From positions 1 through 32,989 of the forward strand of contig CAYSKV010000012.1 of NCBI GenBank assembly GCA_964431805.1: a DNA stretch of 32,989 bases. The letters run 5' to 3'. This document shows positions 22,125 through 30,502 of this stretch, piece after piece. Both the position numbers and the translations under genes were made by a program. This stretch comes from JACPHD01 sp964431805 (GTDB lineage Bacteria > Patescibacteriota > Patescibacteriia > Patescibacteriales > GWC2-42-12). Below the pieces are notes generated by a model. The model ran no database searches, was not told the DNA's origin, and saw nothing but the letters and a program-made list of their open reading frames with translations. How positions within the stretch are numbered: position 1 is the first letter of the stretch; each line of letters opens with the position of its first letter.

Positions 22125-23258
22125 ATGAGCTCAGTTATAAATTGGTTAAACAAATTAATTTCTTATCGCGGCGAACATGAATCAGACAAGCCGCTTATTT
22201 TTATAGTTGGCGCTATAATTGTTTTTGGTCTAGTTATGCTTTCTAGCGCTTCCTCGGTTATTTCTTATAATACTTATCATGATAGTTACTATCTTTTTAA
22301 ACATCAGCTGTTCGGCTTGATTCTGGGCTTAGCGGCGGCTTGGTTTTTTTCGCGTATTGATTATCAGGTTTGGCGTAAATATGCTTTATGGATGTTAATT
22401 GCTTCAATTGGTTTGTTGCTTTTAGTTTTTATTCCTGGTTTGGCCGGCACTTGGGGGACGTCTCGGAGCTGGATTAATGTTTTTGGTTATTCTTTACAGC
22501 CATCTGAATTTGTTAAAATAACTTTTTTAATATATTTAGCGGCTTGGCTTGAGGGCAGAAAAAAACAACTAGCCGAAGTATCGCGCGGCATCGGACCGTT
22601 TGTTGCGATTTTAGGAGTAATTGCTTTACTTATGATATTGCAACCAGATATGGGCACTCTAACGATTATCGCTTTAGCGTCGCTAATAGTTTATTTTATT
22701 GGTGGCGGCAGCATCAAACATCTAATTATTTTAATGTTATTAGGGTTAACGGCTTTAATCGTTATGATAAATATTTATCCTTATCAAGCCAATCGATTTA
22801 AGTGTATGATAGATCCATCATATGCTCCGCAAAAAGAATGTTATCAAATTAATCAATCTTTAATTGCTGTTGGTTCGGGCGGTTTTTTTGGCCGTGGACT
22901 TGGCGCTTCTAGGCAAAAATTTTTGTATTTACCGCAAGCGCAAAATGACGCTATTTTCCCCATTATCAGCGAAGAAACAGGATTTATTTTTTCTGCTGGT
23001 TTAATTTTATTATATTTGGCTTTATTTTATCGAGGTTTTTATATCGCTAAGCGCGCGCCCGATGATTTTGGAAAAATTTTAGCTATTGGCATAGTCAGCT
23101 GGGTTGTTTTACAAGCTTTGATAAATATCGGCGGTATGGTTAATATTATGCCTATGACTGGTGTGCCGCTACCTATGGTTAGCTATGGCGGTTCGGCTAT
23201 ATTAGTAGCCTTAGCTTCTATTGGTATATTAATTAATATTAGTAAACAGACGAGATAA
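22125..23258 (+). CDS. ftsW: SEDS-family glycan polymerase FtsW/RodA
   Basis: Polytopic membrane protein that polymerises lipid II into glycan strands together with a class B penicillin-binding protein. About ten membrane segments over 377 aa. Family motifs include FSRIDYQVWRKYA, TSRSWINVFGYSLQPSEFVKI, QPDMGTLTIIA, FPIISEETGFIFSAGL and PMTGVPLPMVSYGGSAIL. Placement between mraY and murG suggests FtsW (division). The mreD and PBP2 genes later in the cluster suggest RodA (elongation) instead, so the cellular role is open. Confidence 0.92.
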   Translation: MSSVINWLNKLISYRGEHESDKPLIFIVGAIIVFGLVMLSSASSVISYNTYHDSYYLFKHQLFGLILGLAAAWFFSRIDYQVWRKYALWMLIASIGLLLLVFIPGLAGTWGTSRSWINVFGYSLQPSEFVKITFLIYLAAWLEGRKKQLAEVSRGIGPFVAILGVIALLMILQPDMGTLTIIALASLIVYFIGGGSIKHLIILMLLGLTALIVMINIYPYQANRFKCMIDPSYAPQKECYQINQSLIAVGSGGFFGRGLGASRQKFLYLPQAQNDAIFPIISEETGFIFSAGLILLYLALFYRGFYIAKRAPDDFGKILAIGIVSWVVLQALINIGGMVNIMPMTGVPLPMVSYGGSAILVALASIGILINISKQTR

Positions 23259-23287
23259 AAAATTTAATTAATAATTAAAATAATAAA

Positions 23288-24349
23288 ATGCATTCTGATG
23301 GTAAAAAATATAAAATACTCTTAACTGGTGGAGGAACTGGCGGATCGGTAACCCCACTGCTCGCGATTTATGATGAACTTAAAGATAAAAATAGGGTTGA
23401 TTTTTTATGGTTGGGTACGAAGTTTGGCCCAGATCGTGAAATGGTAGAAAAAGCTGGAATAGAATTTAAAACGATCAGCGGAGGAAAGTGGCGTAGATAT
23501 TTTTCTTTAGAAAATTTAGTTGACATTATTAAAATTAAACTAGGTTTTTTAGAGGCTATATTTTTTATGTTAAAATGGAGACCGGATTTAGTAATCAGCG
23601 CCGGTAGTTTTATTAGCGTGCCAGTCGTTTGGGCGGCCTGGATTTTACGCGCGCCGGTTTTAATTCATCAGCAAGATATTGTGGCCGGTTTAGCTAATAA
23701 ATTAATGGCACCATTTGCTAAAATTATTACTGTGACATTTGAAAGTTCGTTAAAAGATTATGGCGAGAAGGCAATTTGGACTGGCAATCCGATTAGGCGA
23801 GAGTTAAAAATTAATAATTTAAAAACGCATAACCACTTACCAGTAGTTTTAATTATTGGTGGTGGTACTGGGGCAATGGCAATTAATAAATTAGTAGAAG
23901 ATAGTTTAATCAAATTAGTTAAACTTTGCCATGTTATTCATATAACAGGGAAAGAAAGAAATATATCAAATACTGAAATTGTGAATTATAAAAATTATGA
24001 TTTTTTAGATGTAGAAAAAATGGTTGAAGTTTTACATGCGGCGGATTTAGTAATAACTCGCGCCGGTTTAGGCTTTTTGTCTGAGTTATCATATATGGGC
24101 AAGCCATCTATAATAATTCCTATACCAGATTCGCATCAGGAAGTTAACGCCGAATTTTTTAAGAATAGAAAGGCCGCAATTGTAATTAACCAAAAAGATT
24201 TGACCGCGGAAAATTTTACGCATATGGTAAAGGATTTATTAGCTGACGAAAAGATGCTAACTAATTTATCCGTAAATATGGCGCAAGCTATGAAAAAAGG
24301 AGCGAATCAAGAGATGGTTAAAATTATAAATAAAATTTTAGATTCATAA
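23288..24349 (+). CDS. murG: MurG-like UDP-GlcNAc transferase (lipid II synthesis), divergent
   Basis: Peripheral membrane GT-B glycosyltransferase converting lipid I to lipid II. The 353-aa length fits. The glycine loops are recognisable but altered: GGGTGGSVTPLLAI replaces GGTGGHxxPxLA, so the usual invariant His is Ser. HQQDIVAGLANK replaces HEQNxxxGxxN, GGGTGAMAIN replaces GGSQGA, and TRAGLGFLSEL replaces RSGAxTxxE. GNPIRREL is conserved. The coherent set of substitutions suggests a diverged but functional clade. Context (mraY, ftsW, murC) supports MurG. It starts 29 bases after ftsW. Confidence 0.88.
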   Translation: MHSDGKKYKILLTGGGTGGSVTPLLAIYDELKDKNRVDFLWLGTKFGPDREMVEKAGIEFKTISGGKWRRYFSLENLVDIIKIKLGFLEAIFFMLKWRPDLVISAGSFISVPVVWAAWILRAPVLIHQQDIVAGLANKLMAPFAKIITVTFESSLKDYGEKAIWTGNPIRRELKINNLKTHNHLPVVLIIGGGTGAMAINKLVEDSLIKLVKLCHVIHITGKERNISNTEIVNYKNYDFLDVEKMVEVLHAADLVITRAGLGFLSELSYMGKPSIIIPIPDSHQEVNAEFFKNRKAAIVINQKDLTAENFTHMVKDLLADEKMLTNLSVNMAQAMKKGANQEMVKIINKILDS

Positions 24350-24364
24350 AATTTAATAAGTAAA

Positions 24365-24393
24365 TGGATTACCGCTTTCGCGGGAATGACAAA
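24365..24393. repeat. Short REP-like palindromic element
   Basis: The sequence TGGATTACCGCTTTCGCGGG followed by AATGACAAA contains the hairpin CCGC-TTTC-GCGG. It closely resembles a short palindromic element I remember from intergenic regions of many bacteria (TGGATTCCCGC...GCGGGAATGAC), with one base changed. It fills the gap between murG and the amidohydrolase gene and supplies an in-frame ATG at 24386. Confidence 0.5.
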
Positions 24394-24400
24394 AAGACAT

Positions 24401-25681
24401 ATGCAATGTGATTTAATTATAAAAGGAAAATATATTTTACCAATGGATGAAAAGTTAACCGTTAAAAAAGACGGTTTTGTTGCTATATCTGAAAATAAAA
24501 TTTTAGCTTTGGGCGAGGCGGATGAAATTGAAAAATATCAGGCTGAAGAAATAATTGACTCGGGGAATTCGATTGTTATGCCAGGTTTAATAAATACGCA
24601 CACGCACGCGGCCATGACCTATTTTCGCGGTTTAGCCGACGATTTGCCTTTAGATGTTTGGCTTAATAAGCATATTTGGCCGGCTGAAGCTAAATATGTT
24701 AATGCCGAATTTGTAAAACAAGCTAGCGAATTAGCTTGTTTAGAAATGATAAAAGCCGGCGTGACAAGTTATAATGATATGTATTTTTTTGGCGAAGCCA
24801 TGGCTAAACCGGCGGTTAAAAGCAATTTACGAGCTTTAATTGGTATTACTGGTATAGATTTTAAAGATCCAGATTTAGCTTTAAAAGAAGCGGTTGAATT
24901 ATTAAAAAAATATAAAAATAATGAATTTATAAAAATTGTTTTAGCGCCGCACGCAATTTATACTTGTTCTAAGGAGAATTTATTAAAAATTAAAAAAGTT
25001 TCTGAAGAGGAAAATTTGCGCATTCATATTCATGTAAGCGAAACTAAAAAAGAAGTCGAAGATTCTATAAAAAATAATGGTAAATCGCCGGTTGAATATT
25101 TAGATGAGCTTGGTTTATTGTCCGATAAATTAATGGCGGCGCATAGTGTTTGGCTTAGCGATAGCGATTTAGAAATTTATAAAAAGAGGGGAGTAAAAGT
25201 TTCGCATTGTCCGATTAGTAATATGAAATTAGCCTCGGGCGCGGCGCCGCTTAAAAAAATGTTAGAGATGAAAATTACCGTTGGGTTAGGTACTGACGGC
25301 GCGGCTAGTAATAACACTTTAGATTTATTTTCCGATATGCGCGCTACTGCTTTAATGAATAAAGTAAATAACTATGATCCGACGGCGATTAGCGCTCGTG
25401 AAGTAGTTAAAATGGCGACGATTGACGGCGCAAAAGTAATAGGTATGGAAAAAGAAATTGGTTCGCTTGAGGTCGGAAAAAAAGCCGACATAATTACAAT
25501 TAATTTAAACCAGCCGCATTTAACGCCGATTTATGATCCGTATTCGCATTTAGTTTACTGCGTTAATGCTAACGACGTAGAAAATGTAATTGTAAATGGA
25601 AAGATTATTATGCGGAATAGGGAAGTTAAAACTTTAGATGAAGAAGAAATATTAAAACAGGCTGGCGAATTTAAAGTTTAA
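24401..25681 (+). CDS. Amidohydrolase, MTA/SAH deaminase (MtaD/SsnA-like)
   Basis: Metal-dependent amidohydrolase of the 5'-methylthioadenosine/S-adenosylhomocysteine deaminase group, presumably cytoplasmic. A small beta domain (about 1-55) precedes the TIM barrel. Metal and substrate motifs: PGLINTHTHAAMTYFRGLADDLPL with the HxH pair near residue 68, HIHVSETKKE, the AAHSVWL stretch and GTDGAASNNTLDLFSDMR with the metal Asp. I choose the ATG at 24401 because the family starts directly with a DLIIKG-like strand. The upstream in-frame ATG at 24386 belongs to a palindromic repeat. It lies between murG and murC, 6 bases before murC, which is not expected for nucleoside salvage. The exact substrate cannot be read from sequence; guanine or cytosine-type deamination is possible. 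Confidence 0.88.
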   Translation: MQCDLIIKGKYILPMDEKLTVKKDGFVAISENKILALGEADEIEKYQAEEIIDSGNSIVMPGLINTHTHAAMTYFRGLADDLPLDVWLNKHIWPAEAKYVNAEFVKQASELACLEMIKAGVTSYNDMYFFGEAMAKPAVKSNLRALIGITGIDFKDPDLALKEAVELLKKYKNNEFIKIVLAPHAIYTCSKENLLKIKKVSEEENLRIHIHVSETKKEVEDSIKNNGKSPVEYLDELGLLSDKLMAAHSVWLSDSDLEIYKKRGVKVSHCPISNMKLASGAAPLKKMLEMKITVGLGTDGAASNNTLDLFSDMRATALMNKVNNYDPTAISAREVVKMATIDGAKVIGMEKEIGSLEVGKKADIITINLNQPHLTPIYDPYSHLVYCVNANDVENVIVNGKIIMRNREVKTLDEEEILKQAGEFKV

Positions 25682-25687
25682 ATAAAT

Positions 25688-27112
25688 ATGGATTTTAGTA
25701 AAACAAAAAATATATATATGATCGGCATAAAAGGCGTGGGCATGACAATGCTCGGTCAGTTTTTGGTTGCTAACGGCGCTCGCGTCAGCGGTTCGGATGG
25801 CCCGGAAAAATATATGACTGATGCTGTGCTTAAAAGTTCTAATATAAAAGTAATAGAAAATTTTTTAGTATCGAATCTGCCAAATGACGCGGATTTAATA
25901 ATTTATTCAACCGCTTATAACGCCGAGACTAATGTTGAAGTCGCTGCGGCCTTAAATGGAAAAATAAAAATTTTAACCTACGCCGAGGCTCTCGGCGAAA
26001 TTTTTAATCAGAAATATGGCATAGCTGTAGTCGGTTCGCATGGAAAAACTACGACCACGGCTTGGTTGGGCTATGTTATGAAAATGGCCGAACTTGAGCC
26101 TAATGTTATGGTCGGAGCGCAAGTGCCGCAATTTGATGGTTGTTCTTTAATTGGTAATTCCGATTATTTATTGATTGAAGCCGATGAATATCAAAACAAA
26201 CTAGAAAATTATCAGCCTAAAGCCGTAATTTTAAATAATATTGATTATGATCATCCGGATTTTTTTCACACGCCAGAAGATTATAAAAATGTTTTCATTG
26301 AATTTATAAAAAAAATACCAAGCAAAGGATTTTTAGTAGCGAATTTTGATGACCCGATAATTAGAAAGATCGCGCAGGTAAATTGCCGCGGTAAAGTCAT
26401 AACTTATGCTATTAATGAAGCGGCTGATTATGTGGCTTATGATATTAAAAATAATAATGGCAAACAATATTTTAAAGTAAAATTAGGCGTTGAAGATACT
26501 GATGATGACGATGAAGTTAAGGCTGAAGAATTAGGCGATTTTTCTACTCAGCTCGGCGGTAAACATAATATTTATAATGCTTTGGCGGTTATTGCCGTAT
26601 GTGTAGAATTAAATATTGAACTTTTTAAAATTAGAAAATATTTAGAAGAATTCAGCGGTACGGCCAGAAGAATGCAAGTTTTAGGCGAATTTAAAGGCGC
26701 GGTTATAATAGATGATTACGCTCATCACCCGACAGAAATAAAAGCCACGATTGAAGCAGTCCGCCAAAAATATGGCCAGCGAAATTTAATTGTAGCATTC
26801 CATCCGCATACTTTTACGCGAACAAAAGCTTTATTTAATGATTTTGCTAAAAGTTTTAATAAGGTTGATGAATTAATTATTATAGATATCTATGGGTCAG
26901 CGCGCGAAAAGCAAGGTGGAGTGCATAGCCGAGACTTAGTTGAAAAAATAAAAATTAATAATCAAGAGTCGGGCGTTAAACAAGAAGTAAAATATATTTC
27001 AACTTTAACTGAATGCGAAAAATATTTAAGAAAAAAAATTGAGAGAGATGATGTTGTAGTGCTAATGGGCGCTGGAGACATATTTAGAGTCGGAGAAAAT
27101 TTGCTAATATGA
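25688..27112 (+). CDS. murC: UDP-N-acetylmuramate--L-alanine ligase MurC
   Basis: Cytoplasmic ATP-dependent ligase adding the first amino acid of the peptidoglycan stem peptide. The Rossmann N-terminal domain has GIKGVGMTMLGQFL (the usual GIGGxGM). The central ATPase domain has VVGSHGKTTTTAWLG near residue 118 and EADEYQNKL near 185. The C-terminal domain has IDDYAHHPTEIKATI near 340 and FHPHTFTRTKAL. At 474 aa it is full length. The related Mpl recycling ligase is possible but less likely in a synthesis cluster. It overlaps mreD by 4 bases (ATGA). Confidence 0.93.
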   Translation: MDFSKTKNIYMIGIKGVGMTMLGQFLVANGARVSGSDGPEKYMTDAVLKSSNIKVIENFLVSNLPNDADLIIYSTAYNAETNVEVAAALNGKIKILTYAEALGEIFNQKYGIAVVGSHGKTTTTAWLGYVMKMAELEPNVMVGAQVPQFDGCSLIGNSDYLLIEADEYQNKLENYQPKAVILNNIDYDHPDFFHTPEDYKNVFIEFIKKIPSKGFLVANFDDPIIRKIAQVNCRGKVITYAINEAADYVAYDIKNNNGKQYFKVKLGVEDTDDDDEVKAEELGDFSTQLGGKHNIYNALAVIAVCVELNIELFKIRKYLEEFSGTARRMQVLGEFKGAVIIDDYAHHPTEIKATIEAVRQKYGQRNLIVAFHPHTFTRTKALFNDFAKSFNKVDELIIIDIYGSAREKQGGVHSRDLVEKIKINNQESGVKQEVKYISTLTECEKYLRKKIERDDVVVLMGAGDIFRVGENLLI

Positions 27113-27636
27113 TAGCTAAAATAATTTCCAATATTATATTAATATGCAGTTTAGGAATTTTACAAATTTCCTTGATTAGCGATTTGCCTGGCGTATTAGG
27201 CAGTTTAAATTTAGTTTTAGTAATTTTAATTTTTATTTTAGGATTTTATAGTTTTGATTCAGCCGCTTTATGGGCGGTTAGCGTTGGTTTTTTACTTGAA
27301 ATTTTTTCTTTTTTGCCTTTTGGCGCCTATATTTTTAGTTTGAGCTTAACTATCTTAATAGCTAATTTTTTATTGAACCATTTTTTTACCAATCGTTCGC
27401 TTTATTCTTTTTTAGCCCTAACCGGCCTAGCTACGATTATTTATGGATTAATAATTAATTTTTTTGTTTTCATATTTGTTGAAGCGAATTCTTTTGCTAT
27501 GATGGTTGGCGGTGTTTTTTGGTTTTCTTTATTAGAGCAAATTAGCATGAACCTTTTAGCTACTTTAATTATTTATTACGCGATTTATTTTTTAGGTAAA
27601 AATTTAAAGCCAGTATTTTTAATAAAAAAATATTAA
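27109..27636 (+). CDS. mreD: MreD-like rod-shape-determining membrane protein
   Basis: Small polytopic membrane protein of the elongation complex. About five membrane segments over 175 aa, with a pattern resembling MreD: a pair of N-terminal helices around a DLPGVLGSLNLVLVIL loop, GFLLEIFSFLPFGAYIFSL in the middle and two C-terminal helices. The gene starts inside the murC stop (ATGA overlap) and ends one base before PBP2, the usual mreD-mrdA order. mreB and mreC are not in the window. Sequence conservation in this family is low, so context weighs heavily. Confidence 0.78.
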   Translation: MIAKIISNIILICSLGILQISLISDLPGVLGSLNLVLVILIFILGFYSFDSAALWAVSVGFLLEIFSFLPFGAYIFSLSLTILIANFLLNHFFTNRSLYSFLALTGLATIIYGLIINFFVFIFVEANSFAMMVGGVFWFSLLEQISMNLLATLIIYYAIYFLGKNLKPVFLIKKY

Positions 27637-27637
27637 T

Positions 27638-29614
27638 ATGTCCGCTTTTTTTAAGAGACAATTTAAAAGGAGTCAACCTTTTACGGTAAAAGAAGGCGAT
27701 ATTAATCTTGGCAAATTAAATCGAGGTTCGGCTGAGGATTGGTTAGATCAGCTTTCGAGCGCCAGGGAAACTATTGGTAAAAATTTTGATATAAATAAAA
27801 TTTTTAAGATTAATTTAGTTTTGTTTTTATTTTTAGGCATTATTTTAGCGCGCGCCGCTTGGCTGCAAGTAGTCAAAGGAAGTTATTATTATGAATTGGC
27901 CGAAGGTAATCGCATTAGAGTGGAAAGGATGGAAAGTAAAAGGGGAGTAATCTATGATCGGAATTATAAATCATTAGTTAGAAATTCAGCTAATTTTTTA
28001 TTATATTTTGTGCCGTCCGACTTGCCAAAAGATAGCCAGGTCAAGCAGGCTATTATTAATAGAGTAAGTCAAATTTTAGGAGATTTAAAACCGGAAGATA
28101 TTTTAAATCTATTATCTGGGGTTGAGGCCGGGTCACTTGAATCATATCAGCCTTTGTTTATTACCGATAATATTGATTATGATAAAGCCATAGCGCTTTA
28201 TTTAGAATCGGATAATATGCCGGGCGTAGTTATAACCAATAAGACTAGGCGGGAATATAATTTATATAGTTTGTCTTTATCGCATGTCTTAGGCTATACG
28301 GGAAAAATTAACGATAAAGAATTGGCTAAATTTGGTTCAGAATATTTACCAATTGATTATATCGGGAAATCTGGCATAGAAAATTTTTGGGAAAATGAAA
28401 TGAAAGGCGTTAATGGAAAAAAACAAATTGAAGTTGACGCGCTTGGCAAAGAAAAAAAGATTATTAATCAAGAAGCGGGAGAAAACGGACATAATTTAGT
28501 TTTATCAATTGACGTGGAATTGCAAAAAAAATTAGAAGAATCAATAATAAATGTTTTACAAAAAAATAATTTAAATAAAGCTTGCGCTATCGCGCTTGAC
28601 CCGAATAATGGTGAAATTTTAGCTATGGTAAGTTTTCCGTCGTACAATAATAACGACTTTGCTAAAGGTATGACTAGCGAGCAATATCAAGCAATCGCCA
28701 ATCATCCGGATCGCCCGTTATTTAATCGTTGCATAAGCGGCGAATATCCATCAGGTTCGGTAATTAAACCGGTGATCGCGGCGGCGGCGCTTGAAGAAAG
28801 TGTAATTGATGAAAATACTAGTTTTTTAAGCGTGGGCGGATTAAGAATCGGCCAATGGTTTTTTCCTGATTGGAAAGCCGGAGGTCATGGCACGACTAAC
28901 GTTAGAAAGGCGTTAGCCGAATCGGTCAATACTTTTTTCTATTACATCGGCGGCGGTTACGGCGATTTTACCGGGTTAGGACTTGAGCGAATGGTAAGAT
29001 ATGAAAAATTATTTGGTTTAGACGCGCAAACCGGCATTGATATGCCGGGCGAAGCCAGCGGATTTTTACCGACTGCGGAATGGAAAGAAGAAACTAAAGG
29101 CGAGCCTTGGTATATCGGTGATACTTATCATTTAGCCATCGGGCAAGGCGATACTCTAGTCACGCCGCTGCAGGTCGCTGACTATACCGCGGTTTTTGCC
29201 AATGGCGGCTCGCTTTATCGGCCGCATTTAATTAAACAAGTATTAAATAGCCAAGATCAATTAATTAGTGAAGTTGATAATAAGCCGATTAAATCTAATG
29301 TTGTAAGTTCTAAAAATATAAATATTGTTAGAGAAGGTATGAGGCAGACGGTTACGGCTGGTAGCGCGCGCAGTTTGCAATCAGTACCCGTAGAAGTGGC
29401 TGGAAAAACCGGCACGGCGCAATGGTCAACAAATAAGCCGACTCATGCTTGGTTTACGGGTTTCGCGCCATATAATAATCCAGAAATAGTTATTACGATT
29501 TTAATAGAAGCTGGCGGCGAAGGTTCAAGCGTGGCTGTACCGATCGCTAATGAAGTTTTAACTTGGTATTTTAAGGATAAAGCTGCAGTTCAGCCGGTAG
29601 AAACAAGTCAATAA
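27638..29614 (+). CDS. mrdA: Penicillin-binding protein 2 (class B transpeptidase)
   Basis: Membrane-anchored D,D-transpeptidase that cross-links peptidoglycan during elongation. One membrane segment (about residues 60-82) is followed by the dimerisation/pedestal domain with ESKRGVIYDRN. The transpeptidase domain has all three motifs: SGSVIK (SxxK, about 371-376), SVN (AESVNTFFYYIGGG) and KTGTAQ near 585. An N-terminal cytoplasmic extension of about 58 residues is longer than in E. coli PBP2. With mreD immediately upstream the PBP2/MrdA role is more likely than FtsI. It is the last gene of the murein cluster; no terminator follows, only a palindrome overlapping the next promoter. Confidence 0.94.
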   Translation: MSAFFKRQFKRSQPFTVKEGDINLGKLNRGSAEDWLDQLSSARETIGKNFDINKIFKINLVLFLFLGIILARAAWLQVVKGSYYYELAEGNRIRVERMESKRGVIYDRNYKSLVRNSANFLLYFVPSDLPKDSQVKQAIINRVSQILGDLKPEDILNLLSGVEAGSLESYQPLFITDNIDYDKAIALYLESDNMPGVVITNKTRREYNLYSLSLSHVLGYTGKINDKELAKFGSEYLPIDYIGKSGIENFWENEMKGVNGKKQIEVDALGKEKKIINQEAGENGHNLVLSIDVELQKKLEESIINVLQKNNLNKACAIALDPNNGEILAMVSFPSYNNNDFAKGMTSEQYQAIANHPDRPLFNRCISGEYPSGSVIKPVIAAAALEESVIDENTSFLSVGGLRIGQWFFPDWKAGGHGTTNVRKALAESVNTFFYYIGGGYGDFTGLGLERMVRYEKLFGLDAQTGIDMPGEASGFLPTAEWKEETKGEPWYIGDTYHLAIGQGDTLVTPLQVADYTAVFANGGSLYRPHLIKQVLNSQDQLISEVDNKPIKSNVVSSKNINIVREGMRQTVTAGSARSLQSVPVEVAGKTGTAQWSTNKPTHAWFTGFAPYNNPEIVITILIEAGGEGSSVAVPIANEVLTWYFKDKAAVQPVETSQ

Positions 29615-29649
29615 AAATTATTGACATGCAGAATGCTTAATGATAAGGT
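29607..29649 (+). promoter_or_regulatory. Promoter of the small membrane-protein module with overlapping palindrome
   Basis: TTGACA (29621-29626), a 17-base spacer and TAAGGT (29644-29649) with an upstream TGA, i.e. an extended -10. The -35 box overlaps the perfect inverted repeat GTCAATA-AAAAT-TATTGAC (29607-29625), which also covers the PBP2 stop codon. The palindrome could be an operator for this promoter. Confidence 0.6.
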
Positions 29650-29713
29650 AATTTGAAGTTAAAAAATAAGGAGAAACGAACATTAAAATTAAATAAAAAC
29701 GGGAGGAAATATT

Positions 29714-29890
29714 ATGATAAAGATAATAATTATTATTGTAATGGTAGCCATGGCAATTTTTGCTAAAATTTTTTTTCATAAAATTCAGCCCATAACCGAT
29801 TATGTTATTGTTAACGTGGTTTGGCTTTGCTTGCTTAGTCCGTTGATAATAGTTGAAATCTACCACAGACTTTGTTCTTATGTTAAATAA
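29714..29890 (+). CDS. Small hydrophobic membrane protein, 58 aa
   Basis: ATG at 29714 with a very strong SD (GGGAGG, 7 bases upstream), which is unusual for this window. The peptide starts MIKIIIIIVMVAMAIFAKIF, one membrane segment (about 3-21). A short loop HKIQPITDY leads to a second segment (about 31-48), ending in the polar tail EIYHRLCSYVK. No known family. It is the first gene of a module with its own promoter, and the next gene follows after 23 bases with another good SD. A pore, holin-like or regulatory peptide function is conceivable but not shown. Confidence 0.7.
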   Translation: MIKIIIIIVMVAMAIFAKIFFHKIQPITDYVIVNVVWLCLLSPLIIVEIYHRLCSYVK

Positions 29891-29913
29891 ATTTTTAATA
29901 AAGGAGCAGGAAG

Positions 29914-30096
29914 ATGTCAGAAAGTAAAAAGCTTTATAAGCCATATCGCGAGTCATTATTGTGTTTTTTGGCAGTTTCGCTGGTTTTTTGGGTGGTTATT
30001 AGATTGGTTTCGGCTGCAGATTTTGATAGTAGCTACACGCGAAATATCAAGAAAGCCGTTAAAGCTACAACAGTCGAAGAAGCGAGGGGCATTTAA
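29914..30096 (+). CDS. Membrane protein, N-terminal fragment (probably frameshifted with the next ORF)
   Basis: Sixty codons with a good SD (AAAGGAG, about 7 bases before the ATG). A basic N terminus is followed by a membrane segment at about 15-34 and an extracytoplasmic stretch ending TTVEEARGI. The last codons look like the start of a helix that continues in another frame. One extra G in the GGGG run at about 30086-30089 would join EEAR to GHLNVAVVYLEKRGL of the downstream ORF, giving a coherent protein of about 184 aa. I therefore treat this as the 5' part of one gene. A real short protein ending here is the alternative. Confidence 0.65.
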   Translation: MSESKKLYKPYRESLLCFLAVSLVFWVVIRLVSAADFDSSYTRNIKKAVKATTVEEARGI

Positions 30097-30098
30097 AT

Positions 30099-30467
30099 GT
30101 GGCTGTTGTTTATTTAGAAAAACGCGGTTTAACTAAAGGTTACACTTCGCTTTTTTATAAAAGTGAGGATGAAAATGTTGGCGCTTGGTATGCCGGAGTG
30201 AAAAAAAGCTTAAATAGTTTAAAAAAAGTAACTAAGGGCACTACCGAGGTCGGTGAGGAAAAAATACTTTTACAGTTAAGAAAAAAATTAACTCGGCCTT
30301 CTCTTTTGGGAGACAAAGTTATTTTTCCTGCCGGCATAAGCGTTTACCCCAGCAATACCTTGATATTTTATTGGGGTATGATTTCGTTCGTTATTTGTAT
30401 AATCTGCTTACCTGTCTACAGACGAAAAGGCATAACGGATTACGAGCTAAGCGGGTCAGTAGTATAG
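30099..30467 (+). CDS. Membrane protein, C-terminal part (probably frameshifted from the preceding ORF)
   Basis: Open from a GTG at 30099, 2 bases after the previous stop, but the frame is also open upstream into the preceding gene. The soluble part (about 1-95) begins with an amphipathic helix and the segment KRGLTKGYTSLFYKSEDENV. That segment recalls to me an unnamed family with an LTxGYTSxxYxxxDEDxGxWY motif. ISVYPSNT precedes a membrane segment at about 85-108 and a basic tail. In the joined reading the protein has membrane segments at both ends and a soluble external domain between them. If translated alone it would rely on coupling, since no SD precedes the GTG. Confidence 0.65.
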   Translation: MAVVYLEKRGLTKGYTSLFYKSEDENVGAWYAGVKKSLNSLKKVTKGTTEVGEEKILLQLRKKLTRPSLLGDKVIFPAGISVYPSNTLIFYWGMISFVICIICLPVYRRKGITDYELSGSVV

Positions 30468-30502
30468 ACAATAAAAGAATGTTTAAAAGCAATATAAAGT
30501 AT

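Noticed and set aside
8075..27112. Alternative genetic code (TGA as glycine)
   Set aside because: TGA terminates the Rrf2 and MurC genes exactly at the expected ends with ATGA overlaps, so the standard stop meaning applies.
29656..29713. Leader peptide after the AAGGAG at about 29669
   Set aside because: Only an ATT codon follows at a suitable distance and the frame closes after four codons; no support for translation.
29618..29956. 112-codon open frame on the minus strand opposite the small-peptide gene
   Set aside because: Composition is biased (many Tyr, Asn, His), there is no start context, and the plus strand has a promoter, strong SDs and a terminator.
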